Assembly (NCBI GenBank): GCA_016699915.1
Contig: CP064990.1
Coordinates: 558,001 to 622,000 of the forward strand
DNA: 64,000 nucleotides
Reading direction: 5' to 3'
Source of the DNA: Neisseriales bacterium
GTDB taxonomy: Bacteria; Pseudomonadota; Gammaproteobacteria; Burkholderiales; Q3-R57-64
The notes under the pieces are model-generated. The model was given only the letters and a program-made list of their open reading frames with translations. It was not told the DNA's origin and searched no databases. Shown here piece after piece: positions 15,942 through 24,995 of the stretch. Position 1 is the stretch's first letter; each line of letters starts with the position of its first letter. The translations under genes were made by a program, and so were the position numbers.

Positions 15942-17000
15942 TTATTCAAAGTGAAGATGGACAGATCCTGATTGCAACACACCAATTGCGGCAGCGTGCA
16001 TAAATCCAGCTTGATGAAAGCATCGTAAAACTTGCTGTACTTGATCGGGTACTACGGCGACCATTAACCCACCGCTTGTTTGTGGATCAAACAGGAGGTT
16101 TTGCTGCCATTTTTTTAGCAATGGCGCAAAAGAAAGGTGGGATCTAAAACTTTGATCATTGCGTGCTGTAGCGCCCGGTGTAATACCCTGCTGAGCATAG
16201 GATAGCGCTTCGGGCAAAATAGGTAATTTGGTAAAATGGACTTGAGCGCCCAGTTGTGAAGCGTGACAAAGCTCAAAAAGATGACCTGCTAATCCAAAAC
16301 CCGTAATATCTGTCATGGCATGCACACTAGATAAAGTACCCAACACTTCCCCTACACTATTTAATTGTGTAGTCGTTGCAATGAGTGCTTGATAGGCTGA
16401 TGTCGTTAACACACCCTGCTTCATGGCATGAGCAAGAACACCAATGCCTAAAGGCTTACCGATGATCAATACATCGCCGGCTCGCGCGTCACTGTTGCGC
16501 TTTATTTTTTTTGGATGGACAAGCCCTAATACAACAAGACCATAGATCGGCTCGAGTGCGTCAACAGAATGCCCGCCAGCAATGGGTATATTGGCTTGTC
16601 GACAAATAGCTTCCCCACCTTCTAAAATGCGCTTTATGACAGCAACAGATAGCTTATCAAGCGGCATACCAACCACTGCAAGAGCCATGATGGGTTTGCC
16701 GCCCATTGCATAGATATCTGATAAAGCATTAGCTGCCGCAACACGCCCAAAATCAAAAGGATCATCAACAATCGGCATAAAAAAATCAACGGTAGCAACC
16801 AATGCCTGCTCAGCGCTAAGTTGATAAACAGCGGCATCGTCAACCGTATGATTGCCTACTAACAATGCTGGGAACGCAGCAAACTGATCAGATGCTGAAG
16901 CAATCAACTGATTAAGTAGTACTGGGGCAATTTTGCAGCCACACCCCCCACCATGCGATAATTGAGTCAGTCTAATCGGACTCAATTGAGGGTTATCCAT
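15942..17000 (-). CDS. selD: Selenide, water dikinase (selenophosphate synthase)
   Basis: Makes selenophosphate from selenide and ATP. The family start IRLTQLSHGGGCGCK is present. The catalytic residue is an ordinary Cys (C20 of the chosen start), not selenocysteine, followed by the conserved Lys23. The AIRS-type ATP-binding regions with DDAAVY and TDITGFGLAGHL follow. The start chosen (ATG 17000) gives the usual N-terminus. An upstream in-frame ATG (17066) would overlap mnmH by 65 bases and has no ribosome-binding site. Divergently paired with mnmH. No selA or selB is seen here. Confidence 0.96.
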   Translation of the reverse strand: MDNPQLSPIRLTQLSHGGGCGCKIAPVLLNQLIASASDQFAAFPALLVGNHTVDDAAVYQLSAEQALVATVDFFMPIVDDPFDFGRVAAANALSDIYAMGGKPIMALAVVGMPLDKLSVAVIKRILEGGEAICRQANIPIAGGHSVDALEPIYGLVVLGLVHPKKIKRNSDARAGDVLIIGKPLGIGVLAHAMKQGVLTTSAYQALIATTTQLNSVGEVLGTLSSVHAMTDITGFGLAGHLFELCHASQLGAQVHFTKLPILPEALSYAQQGITPGATARNDQSFRSHLSFAPLLKKWQQNLLFDPQTSGGLMVAVVPDQVQQVLRCFHQAGFMHAAAIGVLQSGSVHLHFE

Positions 17001-17001
17001 C

Positions 17002-18060
17002 TTGCGCACTTCTCGTTTTGTTAGATCGGCCAATATAGCACAACTTAATGAGTTTACTGAGATCATTGATGTTCGTACGCCATCTGAGTTTGCTGCTGAT
17101 CATATTCCCGGAGCACGTAACTGTCCTATTTTGAGTGATGAAGAGCGCTCAATCATTGGAGAGCTTCACCAAACCCAGCCTTTTGCGGCTCGCAAACTTG
17201 GTGGTGTTTACATTGCTCGACGTATCAGCCAATGGATTGAACAGGATTTCATTCATGCCGATCGCCATTGGAAGCCACTTTTATACTGCTGGCGCGGCGG
17301 GATGCGTAGTCGGGCTTTAGCAATTGTTTTAAACCAAATAGGTTGGCAAGCATGCCAACTTATTCAAGGATATAAAGCTTATCGCAAGCATGTACTTACA
17401 ACACTTAACAGATTACCCGAACAGTTATCTCTTCATGTTGTTTGTGGATCCACGGGTACGGGCAAAAGCCAACTACTTCATGCGTTAGCTCAATATGGAG
17501 CACAAATTATTGATTTAGAAATGCTAGCACAGCACAAAGGCTCGGTTCTTGGGTTATGCTGCGATAAAATACAACCGACACAGCGAATGTTTGATTCCAT
17601 GCTGTGGCAGACATTGCGTTGTTTAGATCCAAATCGTCCTATTTTTATCGAAGCAGAAAGTCGCCATATCGGCAACATTGGTTTGCCTGATGCTTTATAT
17701 CAGCGCATGCATCAAAGCCATTGCATTCTTCTAGAAGCACCGATCGATCAGCGCGTACTATTCCTCTTAAAAGAATACCAATGTTTTGTGAACCAACCCG
17801 ATCAGTTAATACAACAATTGACCTGCTTAATCCCTGTTAAAGGTCGCGTAATAATTGAGGAGTGGCAAAAGCTTGTTCGGCAAGGTCATTTTGCTCATTT
17901 GGTTCAGAAACTCCTTCAGCAACACTACGACCCCTTGTACTGGCGTGCTTTGCATAAAAATTACCACTATATTGGTCAAGCAAGGCTGATCACACTTCCG
18001 GATTTAGAGCAAGCAACTATCCAGCAATCTGCTTTAACATTAATCCATGCGCTAACTTAA
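17002..18060 (+). CDS. mnmH: tRNA 2-selenouridine synthase (SelU/MnmH)
   Basis: Replaces sulfur by selenium in the wobble 2-thiouridine of Lys, Glu and Gln tRNAs, using selenophosphate from SelD. Domain order: rhodanese (about 15-130) with active-site Cys96 in CWRGGMRS, then a P-loop domain with GSTGTGKS at 149-156. 352 residues is normal. No ATG lies at the start; TTG at 17002 fits, with GAGGG at 16988-16992 as ribosome-binding site 9 bases upstream. Its start codon is one base from that of selD on the other strand. Confidence 0.94.
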   Translation: MRTSRFVRSANIAQLNEFTEIIDVRTPSEFAADHIPGARNCPILSDEERSIIGELHQTQPFAARKLGGVYIARRISQWIEQDFIHADRHWKPLLYCWRGGMRSRALAIVLNQIGWQACQLIQGYKAYRKHVLTTLNRLPEQLSLHVVCGSTGTGKSQLLHALAQYGAQIIDLEMLAQHKGSVLGLCCDKIQPTQRMFDSMLWQTLRCLDPNRPIFIEAESRHIGNIGLPDALYQRMHQSHCILLEAPIDQRVLFLLKEYQCFVNQPDQLIQQLTCLIPVKGRVIIEEWQKLVRQGHFAHLVQKLLQQHYDPLYWRALHKNYHYIGQARLITLPDLEQATIQQSALTLIHALT

Positions 18061-18186
18061 TTAAGGGTCATGGGGTAGTATACCTTCCTATATACCTTGA
18101 GCAACAAATAGTTCGGGCATCCTACTGGTTGTTAGAATCTCTTATAATACATAGCATCATAAGATAACTAGAGTTTATCAACGATC

Positions 18187-19713
18187 ATGGTTGCTTTATC
18201 CGTAACACCCGTTTTGCTACTGATTCTTGATGGTTTTGGTCACCGAATGCAAGGTGAAGACAATGCCATATACAAAGCGCATACACCCTTTCTTGATGCG
18301 CTACGCGCCCAATATGCCTATGGAACGATTGCTACCTCCGGTCAAGTGGTAGGTTTACCGAGTGGACAGTTTGGCAATTCTGAAGTCGGACATATCAATA
18401 TTGGTGCCGGACGGGTTGTGCTACAGGATATCAGTCGCATTGATGAAGCTATCCAAAATAACACTTTCACTCATCATCCCGTTTTTGTACAAGCTTTCCA
18501 AGCAGCTCAACACCATACCTTACATATTTTAGGCTTGTTATCAGATGGCGGGGTACACAGTCACGAAAAACATATCCATACACTGATTCATGCTGCACAA
18601 GCGTATGGTGTCAACCATATCTGTCTACACGCTTTTTTAGATGGTCGGGATGTGCCGCCTAGAAGCGCTTTGACTTATTTAGAACATCTTAACACGGCTT
18701 GTCGTTTAACTGGTAACACACGTATTGCTACGTTATGTGGGCGCTACTGGGCGATGGATCGAGATCAGCGTTGGGATCGGATTGAACGAGCCTACCGACT
18801 CATTGTTGAAGCACAAACCTCTTACCATTACGATACAGCAGAAGAGGCCATTCAATCTGCTTATCAAAGAGGAGAAAATGATGAATTTATTGCCCCGAGC
18901 TTGATCGGGAAACCTTGCCCAATCAATTCTGGCGACGCGGTACTTTTTATGAATTTTCGTGCCGATCGAGCTCGAGCCATAACCGAAGCTATCAGTCTGC
19001 CAATCTTCAACGCTTTTCCAGTTAATCAACCAAAATTAGCTTACTTTGCAACACTGACCACTTACAGCAAACAAATTAATTTGCCTTGTGCTTACCCGGC
19101 TCAAGCAATACGATGCAGCTTGGGAGAATATATCGCTTCACTTGGTTTACACCAATTGCGTATTGCTGAAACTGAAAAATTTGCGCATGTCACGTATTTT
19201 TTTAATGGAGGGCAAGAAGAAAAATATCCTCACGAGGTACGCATTTTAGTGCCTTCTCCACAAGTAGCAACTTATGATTTACAGCCGCAAATGAGCGCTT
19301 TTGCTGTAACTGATCAATTGATTCAAGCAATTGCCAGTCAGCAATTTGCATTCATTGTTTGCAATTTTGCTAACGGTGATATGGTCGGTCATAGTGGTTC
19401 GCTTGATGCAGCAGTTATCGCTGTTGAAACACTTGATCAATGTTTGGCGCGTTGTGTTACCACTATGCGATCAGTGGGAGGGGAAGTCATCATTTGTGCT
19501 GATCATGGAAATTGCGAACAAATGTATGATGAAGTTTATCAACAGCCGCATACACAGCATACTACCAATCCATCGCCATTTTATTACATAGGACGCTTGG
19601 CTACAATCAGGCAAGGCGGTGCATTACAAGACGTTGCGCCATCCGTTCTTGCTATAATGGGGCTACCAGTTCCAAAAGAAATGACAGGAAGGTCTTTAAT
19701 CGTATGGCCATAA
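18187..19713 (+). CDS. gpmI: 2,3-bisphosphoglycerate-independent phosphoglycerate mutase
   Basis: Interconverts 3- and 2-phosphoglycerate in glycolysis using two manganese ions. Alkaline-phosphatase superfamily protein of 508 residues. The N-terminal metal site is LILDGFGHR, the phosphoserine Ser65 is in GNSEVGH, and the C-terminal metal residues are in ICADHGNCEQM and HTTNPSPFY. The start follows a TATAAT box (18143-18148) whose -35 is poor. It heads the gpmI-envC-ctpA-yggX run and overlaps envC by 10 bases. Confidence 0.97.
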   Translation: MVALSVTPVLLLILDGFGHRMQGEDNAIYKAHTPFLDALRAQYAYGTIATSGQVVGLPSGQFGNSEVGHINIGAGRVVLQDISRIDEAIQNNTFTHHPVFVQAFQAAQHHTLHILGLLSDGGVHSHEKHIHTLIHAAQAYGVNHICLHAFLDGRDVPPRSALTYLEHLNTACRLTGNTRIATLCGRYWAMDRDQRWDRIERAYRLIVEAQTSYHYDTAEEAIQSAYQRGENDEFIAPSLIGKPCPINSGDAVLFMNFRADRARAITEAISLPIFNAFPVNQPKLAYFATLTTYSKQINLPCAYPAQAIRCSLGEYIASLGLHQLRIAETEKFAHVTYFFNGGQEEKYPHEVRILVPSPQVATYDLQPQMSAFAVTDQLIQAIASQQFAFIVCNFANGDMVGHSGSLDAAVIAVETLDQCLARCVTTMRSVGGEVIICADHGNCEQMYDEVYQQPHTQHTTNPSPFYYIGRLATIRQGGALQDVAPSVLAIMGLPVPKEMTGRSLIVWP

Positions 19714-20915
19714 AAAATCATTGGCAGCAAGTTATATGGAGCATAATAGTTGGGTTATGCTTGGTATTAAGTTCGCCATGCTTAACAGACAATACGCAAA
19801 AACAATTGCAACATGTCAAACAGCAGATCCATCTTTTACAAAAAGAAATTTCTCAGCAAGAAAAAGCAAAGCAGGCGGCTAAGCACTCAATTAAAGCTTC
19901 TCAGAAAGCCCTAAAAAAAACACGTGCACTTGTTAACGCCCTAATCGCTGAACACCATACTTCTCAGAAAAAGCTATCCAGCTTATACCAAAATTTGCAC
20001 GCTATTCAAAAAAGGATTGATCAAATCAGCGCTACAATTACAGGCATTTTACAAAAACAGTATGTACGCTATCGGCAATTTGCCACAACACAACTTTCAA
20101 CAGCACATGAGGTAACACAACAAACTAGATTACAAAGTTATTATCAATATATTGCTAAAGCACAACAGCAGCTGATTCTCCAGCTCCAAGCGCAACAGGC
20201 GCAATTGGCTAATTTATCAAGTGAAGTAAAACGTGAATTACATCGTCTAGATCAAGCAGCAACCCAAAAAAAAATAGAAAAAAATAAGCTAGAAGCTAAA
20301 AAAAACCAGAGCTACTTACAAGAAAAAAAGTTAGCAAAAAATATTCAGTACAAAAAACAGTATTTAGCGAAATTGTTAGCAAGCGAAAAAAAGCTAAGCG
20401 CCTTAATTGCAACATTACAACGCCAAACTAGTGCAAAAACTAAAATACCAGCCTCACAAAAATCGGGTACACAAAACGCAGAACAAGTCAAAGCGGTTGC
20501 CGATGCGAGTGCGTCAGGCAAAAAATTTCTTGCACTTAAAGGAAAAATGAAACTCCCAATGGCTGGTACCATTACTGGTAAATTTGGAAAAGCAAGGAGC
20601 GCTGAAGGGGGTACATGGAAAGGTCTCTTCATCAGTACGAACACCAAGCAAAGCATTCATGCGGTAGCGGATGGTACAATCGCTCATACAGGATATATAA
20701 CTGGTCTTGGTCAGGTAAGTATTGTTGAGCACGGTAAACAATATTTCACGGTTTATGCTGGACTTTCTTCAGTGAGTTTACCGCAAGGCCAAAAAGTCAA
20801 AGCGGGCAGCGTGCTGGGTCAATCCGGCGTTTTAGGTAGCGGTGAAGTCGGTTTATATTTTGAGATTCGCCATATGGGTCAACCTATTAACCCATTAAAT
20901 TGGATAGTGCATTAG
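19704..20915 (+). CDS. envC: Murein hydrolase activator EnvC-like protein (degenerate M23)
   Basis: Periplasmic activator of septal amidases at cell division. 403 residues: a signal peptide (about 1-29), a long coiled-coil rich in Gln, Lys and Ala (about 32-235), a linker, and a C-terminal LytM/M23 domain (about 280-400). The M23 metal ligands are lost. Where active enzymes have HxxxD there is TWKGLFI, and the HxH motif is replaced by LYFEIRH. This degenerate form is what defines EnvC as an activator rather than a hydrolase. Gene order with gpmI and ctpA is the betaproteobacterial one. Confidence 0.9.
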   Translation: MAIKNHWQQVIWSIIVGLCLVLSSPCLTDNTQKQLQHVKQQIHLLQKEISQQEKAKQAAKHSIKASQKALKKTRALVNALIAEHHTSQKKLSSLYQNLHAIQKRIDQISATITGILQKQYVRYRQFATTQLSTAHEVTQQTRLQSYYQYIAKAQQQLILQLQAQQAQLANLSSEVKRELHRLDQAATQKKIEKNKLEAKKNQSYLQEKKLAKNIQYKKQYLAKLLASEKKLSALIATLQRQTSAKTKIPASQKSGTQNAEQVKAVADASASGKKFLALKGKMKLPMAGTITGKFGKARSAEGGTWKGLFISTNTKQSIHAVADGTIAHTGYITGLGQVSIVEHGKQYFTVYAGLSSVSLPQGQKVKAGSVLGQSGVLGSGEVGLYFEIRHMGQPINPLNWIVH

Positions 20916-20949
20916 TCCAAGTTTTGTAGGTTTATTATGAAAGTGATGC

Positions 20950-22155
20950 ATGATGATCAAACGGTATTTTTCTAAACTGATTGTAGTTGGTTTGAGTATG
21001 CTAGCGGGCGCCTTGTTAGCACTGGGTATCCAATCGGCACGTGGCATGGCAATGGAGAGCACTTTACCGCTCAAAGCACTTCGTACTTATGCTGAAGTAT
21101 TAGAATTAATTAAGGAAGGTTACGTTGAACCAGTAGAAGACGAAAAGCTTATTGAATCTTCCATACGCGGTATGCTCTCCAACCTTGATCCGCACTCGGA
21201 TTATTATGATGTGAATGCCTATAAATCCTTAATGGAAGATGCGCAAGGCGCATTTTGTGGCATTGGTATTGAAATTGCTATTGATCCGAAAAATAAGGTT
21301 GTGCATATTATTGCCCCCATTGATCATATGCCAGCTCAAAAAGCAGGGATTAAAAGTGGAGACCGTATTATTAAAGTTGGTAATAAAGCAACCACAGACA
21401 TGACAGCAGATGAAGTGGTTCGATCCATTAGAGGTAAGATAGGCACCAATGTTGCCATAACGGTTATGCGTCAAAATACACCGCATCCACTTACTTTTAT
21501 TGTTAAGCGTGCATTAATCAGCGAAGAGAGCGTGCGTTTTGAAAGGTTGGAACCAGACTATGGCTATATACGTATTGCAAAATTCCAAGAAAAAACCCAT
21601 CAACATTTGGTCAATGCCATCAATACATTATTTAAAGAAAATAAACGGCCATTGAAGGGTTTAGTTGTTGATTTACGCAATAACCCAGGTGGTTTACTGG
21701 CCTCTGCTATTGGTGTGAGCGCTGTATTTTTGCCCCAAAACAGTCTCATTGTCCACACCAAAGGACGCATGTCAGGTACAATTGAGCGGTATTATGCAAC
21801 ACCAGCTCACTATCTTACCGCTTCCCACCTAACAGACCCGAATCAGTCTTTGCCTGATGGTATCAAAACGATACCAGTTGTCATATTGATTAATAGTGGC
21901 TCAGCTTCGGCCTCAGAAATTGTTGCGGGCGCCTTACAAGACTATCAACGTGCCCACATTATGGGTATTCGATCATTTGGCAAAGGATCCGTGCAATCGG
22001 TAGTCCCACTTGCAAGCGGTGGTGGTATCAAACTGACAACTGCCTACTATTTTACGCCGAACAACCGATCGATCCAAGCAAAAGGAATCACCCCAGATAG
22101 GGTCATTGAAGATCGCTCCAATACTTTTTGGTTGAAATCAGAGAATCAAATCTAA
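20950..22155 (+). CDS. ctpA: S41-family C-terminal processing peptidase, frameshifted near its end
   Basis: Periplasmic tail-specific serine protease. N-terminal membrane/signal segment (about 9-30), PDZ domain (about 95-178), then the S41 catalytic core with Ser318 in NSGSASASE and Lys345 in FGKGSVQ. The frame stops after GITPDRVIEDRSNTFWLKSENQI. From 22128 the next frame reads EIRESNLKGHLENPE and ends DYQLDQALLYLKQHNL, the kind of tail found on betaproteobacterial CtpA proteins. A missing T in the TTTTT run at 22125-22129 would explain the break. Restored, the protein is about 463 residues. All catalytic residues lie before the break. Confidence 0.94.
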   Translation: MMIKRYFSKLIVVGLSMLAGALLALGIQSARGMAMESTLPLKALRTYAEVLELIKEGYVEPVEDEKLIESSIRGMLSNLDPHSDYYDVNAYKSLMEDAQGAFCGIGIEIAIDPKNKVVHIIAPIDHMPAQKAGIKSGDRIIKVGNKATTDMTADEVVRSIRGKIGTNVAITVMRQNTPHPLTFIVKRALISEESVRFERLEPDYGYIRIAKFQEKTHQHLVNAINTLFKENKRPLKGLVVDLRNNPGGLLASAIGVSAVFLPQNSLIVHTKGRMSGTIERYYATPAHYLTASHLTDPNQSLPDGIKTIPVVILINSGSASASEIVAGALQDYQRAHIMGIRSFGKGSVQSVVPLASGGGIKLTTAYYFTPNNRSIQAKGITPDRVIEDRSNTFWLKSENQI

Positions 22156-22340
22156 AAGGACATTTAGAAAACCCCGAAACTGGATCAACTAACACGGAAA
22201 GTCAAACCTCTCAACCCGATGCTAATGGCACATTGGTAATAACACCTAAAGCAAGTGATACATCACCGAGCACACAGCCAGACCAAAAAGACTACCAATT
22301 AGACCAAGCTCTCCTTTACTTAAAACAGCATAACTTATAA
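22128..22340 (+). other. Displaced C-terminal tail of ctpA in another frame
   Basis: A 70-codon open stretch in the -1 frame relative to ctpA. It has no ribosome-binding site and begins inside ctpA. The first part (EIRESNLKGHL) and the last part (DYQLDQALLYLKQHNL) look like the ends of the tail seen in related CtpA proteins, with a Ser/Thr/Gln/Pro-rich linker between. It is best read as the ctpA 3' end after a one-base loss, or as a product of slippage, not as a separate gene. Confidence 0.75.
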
Positions 22341-22357
22341 ATGGGATACCCCTTATC

Positions 22358-22600
22358 ATGACTCGCTATGTTCAATGTATCAAATTAGGTCATCAAGCAG
22401 AAGGCTTAACATCAGCACCTTTACCCACTGCATTAGGTCAGTATATCTATGAAAATGTTTCAAAAGAAGCTTGGCAGGGCTGGTTGCGCTATCAAACAAT
22501 GCTGATTAATGAAAACCGCTTAAATCTTACTGACCCTAAAGCCCGAGAATACTTAACGCAACAACTTACGTTATATTTCAAAACTAAAACCGAAGCTTAA
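22358..22600 (+). CDS. YggX-family Fe(II)-trafficking / oxidative damage protection protein
   Basis: 80 residues, cytosolic. It shows the family core: Cys7, EAWQGWLRYQTMLINENRLN (family form KEAWxxWxxxQTMLINExxLN) and a Leu-rich C-terminus. YggX proteins protect Fe-S enzymes and affect iron traffic. It is the last gene of the gpmI run and lies 200 bases before iscR, so it is physically linked to Fe-S biogenesis. Somewhat shorter than E. coli YggX (91). Confidence 0.92.
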   Translation: MTRYVQCIKLGHQAEGLTSAPLPTALGQYIYENVSKEAWQGWLRYQTMLINENRLNLTDPKAREYLTQQLTLYFKTKTEA

Positions 22601-22608
22601 AGTAATTT

Positions 22609-22643
22609 GCTCCTCTCTTAGTTACGCGAATCTAAGGAGAGGC
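22609..22643. other. Hairpin after yggX
   Basis: GCTCCTCTCTTAG (22609-22621) pairs with CTAAGGAGAGGC (22632-22643) with one bulge around a 10-base loop. It could end the gpmI-yggX transcript, but no T-run follows in either direction, so a standard intrinsic terminator is not supported. Confidence 0.35.
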
Positions 22644-22723
22644 GCCATGTCTTAATGGAAACCTCCTTCATCCAGTAAGCCTGAATAATCATTGGACAAA
22701 ATATGAGTAGATATTGAGTATTT

Positions 22724-22756
22724 ATAGTTGACTAAAATACTATGATATAGTATGTT
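22724..22756 (+). promoter_or_regulatory. isc promoter with IscR-box-like operator
   Basis: ATAGTTGACTAAAA at 22724-22737 matches the left half of the type 1 IscR box (ATASYYGACTRWWW) exactly, and the 25-base window to 22748 agrees at most consensus positions. The same bases form the -35 TTGACT (22728-22733), with a 17-base spacer and TATGTT as -10 (22751-22756). This layout fits autorepression by cluster-loaded IscR. Confidence 0.72.
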
Positions 22757-22796
22757 TTGACTATAAATGGGATTTGATGTTGATAAAAGGTTGATT

Positions 22797-23255
22797 ATGC
22801 GTTTGACAACAAAGGGACGTTTTGCTGTCACAGCTATGCTGGATCTTGCTTTGCAAGTTGATCGGCACCCTATTGCTTTGAGTGACATTAGCCAGCGACA
22901 ACATATTTCGTTGTCCTATTTAGAGCAGTTATTTAGCAAATTGAGACAAGCAGGTTTAGTAACCAGCACGCGCGGAGCACATGGTGGTTATATTCTTTCT
23001 AAAGAGACAAAAGATATTTCAGTAGCATCGATTATCGAAGCGGTTGATGAATATATGGACAACACAAAGTGTTTGGGTCGTAAAAACTGTCGCGGACCGA
23101 ATCGTTGTTGTATCACCCATGATCTGTGGGTTTCTGTTAATCAGGTCATCAACCATCATTTTGAGCATATCTACTTAGCAGATTTGGTTGATAATCATCA
23201 AAAAAATGGGGTAGAGCTGAATCAAGAATGTACTCAAATATTTGGCTATACTTAA
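22797..23255 (+). CDS. iscR: Fe-S cluster sensing transcriptional regulator IscR
   Basis: Rrf2-family regulator that binds a [2Fe-2S] cluster and represses the isc operon. 152 residues from the ATG at 22797, which has AAAAGG six bases upstream; the open frame extends further up but without support. The helix-turn-helix is in the first 65 residues (MRLTTKGRFAVTAMLDLA, then LEQLFSKLRQAGLV). The cluster Cys residues are C92, C98 and C104, with His108 in CITHDLW. First gene of the isc operon. Confidence 0.97.
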   Translation: MRLTTKGRFAVTAMLDLALQVDRHPIALSDISQRQHISLSYLEQLFSKLRQAGLVTSTRGAHGGYILSKETKDISVASIIEAVDEYMDNTKCLGRKNCRGPNRCCITHDLWVSVNQVINHHFEHIYLADLVDNHQKNGVELNQECTQIFGYT

Positions 23256-23313
23256 TGAAAATTACCAACAGGAGATGGTTTTTTTCAATAATCAATCTAG
23301 AAAGTATTGCGTC

Positions 23314-24534
23314 ATGAATAAGTCATTAACTTTACCGATCTATATGGATTATGCCGCTACGACACCAGTAGATCCTCGCGTTGCTGAAGCCATGATGCCA
23401 TACCTTACTAAGCAATTTGGTAACCCAGCCAGTCGTAGCCATGTTTTTGGCTGGCGTGCTGAAGAAGCAGTAGAAAAAGCGCGTAGCCAAGTAGCTACCC
23501 TGCTCAATTGTGATCATAAAGAGATTATTTGGACTTCTGGTGCCACCGAATCTGATAATTTAGCGATAAAGGGTGCTGCATACTTTAATCGATCAAAGGG
23601 CAACCATATTATTACCGTTAAAACGGAACATAAAGCTGTTTTAGATACAGTTAGATCGCTTGAAAAATCAGGTTTTTGTGTCACACTTTTATCAGTACTA
23701 CCAAATGGCTTAATTGATCTAGATAGCCTAGAAGCAGCGATTCAATCCAATACGACTTTGATTTCTGTGATGTTCGTTAATAATGAAATTGGCGTTATTC
23801 AGGATATTGAAGCTATTGGCAGTCTTTGTCGCAAACGAGGCATTATTCTACATGTTGATGCTGCGCAAGCTACTGGCAAAATAGCCATTGATTTGTCGAC
23901 ATTACCTGTTGATTTAATGAGCTTAACCGCCCATAAACTTTATGGACCAAAAGGTATCGGTGCTTTATATGTACGACGTAAACCGCGTGTTCGTCTCGAA
24001 GCACAAATACATGGTGGTGGTCATGAAAGAGGCTTTCGGTCAGGAACATTACCGACCCACCAAATTGTCGGGATGGGTGCCGCTTACGCTTTAGCGCAAG
24101 AAGCTATGGCAACAGAAATATCTAGACTAACAGATTTGCGTGATCGGTTATGGAAGGGGCTGGAAAATATTGAAGCTGTCTCTTTAAACGGCGACTTATC
24201 ACATATGGCACCTAATATTCTAAATGTGAGCTTCAATTTTGTGGAAGGGGAAAGTTTGATCATGGCTATGAAAGATTTGGCTGTCTCTTCTGGATCAGCT
24301 TGTACATCCGCCTCGTTAGAGCCCTCATATGTATTACGTGCATTAGGTAGAGAAGATGAATTAGCGCACAGCTCTATTCGTTTTAGCATTGGTCGCTTTA
24401 CGACCGAAAACGAAATTGACTATGCCATTGCCCTACTTCATAAACAAGTTGCCCAATTGCGAGAATTGTCTCCCTTGTGGGAAATGTATCAAGAGGGGAT
24501 GGATTTATCCAATATAAAATGGGCAGCACATTAG
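23314..24534 (+). CDS. iscS: Cysteine desulfurase IscS
   Basis: PLP enzyme that removes sulfur from Cys for Fe-S clusters and tRNA thiolation. About 406 residues from the ATG at 23314, giving LPIYMDYAATTPVDPRVAEAM, the usual N-terminus. The TTG at 23242 is only an open-frame extension. PLP-Lys is in SLTAHKLYGPKGIGALYV and the sulfur-carrying Cys is in SSGSACTSASLEPSYVL. The C-terminal SPLWEMYQEGMDLSNIKWA matches the IscU-binding tail. High similarity to the E. coli enzyme throughout. Confidence 0.98.
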   Translation: MNKSLTLPIYMDYAATTPVDPRVAEAMMPYLTKQFGNPASRSHVFGWRAEEAVEKARSQVATLLNCDHKEIIWTSGATESDNLAIKGAAYFNRSKGNHIITVKTEHKAVLDTVRSLEKSGFCVTLLSVLPNGLIDLDSLEAAIQSNTTLISVMFVNNEIGVIQDIEAIGSLCRKRGIILHVDAAQATGKIAIDLSTLPVDLMSLTAHKLYGPKGIGALYVRRKPRVRLEAQIHGGGHERGFRSGTLPTHQIVGMGAAYALAQEAMATEISRLTDLRDRLWKGLENIEAVSLNGDLSHMAPNILNVSFNFVEGESLIMAMKDLAVSSGSACTSASLEPSYVLRALGREDELAHSSIRFSIGRFTTENEIDYAIALLHKQVAQLRELSPLWEMYQEGMDLSNIKWAAH

Positions 24535-24553
24535 TTTTTTAAAGGAGTCAATT

Positions 24554-24958
24554 ATGGCATATAGCAAACAAGTATTGGATCACTACAAAAATCCGCGAAA
24601 TGTGGGCACGATGGATAAAAACAATAACGCAGTCGGAACGGGAATGGTCGGCTCACCTTCTTGTGGCGATGTAATGAAGTTACAGATTAAGGTTAGAGAG
24701 GATGGCGTGATTGAAGATGCTAAATTTAAAACTTACGGCTGTGGATCGGCTATTGCCTCTAGTTCACTTGTTACCGAGTGGGTAAAAGGCAAAACACTCA
24801 ATCAAGCATTGGCCATTCGTAACACTGCCATTGTGGAAGAATTGGCTTTACCCCCTGTTAAAATACATTGCTCTGTTTTAGCAGAAGACGCTATTAAAGC
24901 AGCAATTTCAGACTACAAAAGTAAACAGGCACTAGACCAAACAGAAAATATAGCGTAG
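24554..24958 (+). CDS. iscU: Fe-S cluster assembly scaffold IscU
   Basis: Scaffold on which the [2Fe-2S] cluster is built. 134 residues. Cluster ligands C37, C63 and C106 and Asp39 are conserved. LPPVK (99-103) is the recognition motif for the HscA chaperone, which is encoded downstream. A strong AAAGGAG precedes the start. It follows iscS by 19 bases. Confidence 0.98.
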   Translation: MAYSKQVLDHYKNPRNVGTMDKNNNAVGTGMVGSPSCGDVMKLQIKVREDGVIEDAKFKTYGCGSAIASSSLVTEWVKGKTLNQALAIRNTAIVEELALPPVKIHCSVLAEDAIKAAISDYKSKQALDQTENIA

Positions 24959-24995
24959 GTGAATTTCTTTATTATTCATCTTGGTGAAAAAATAA

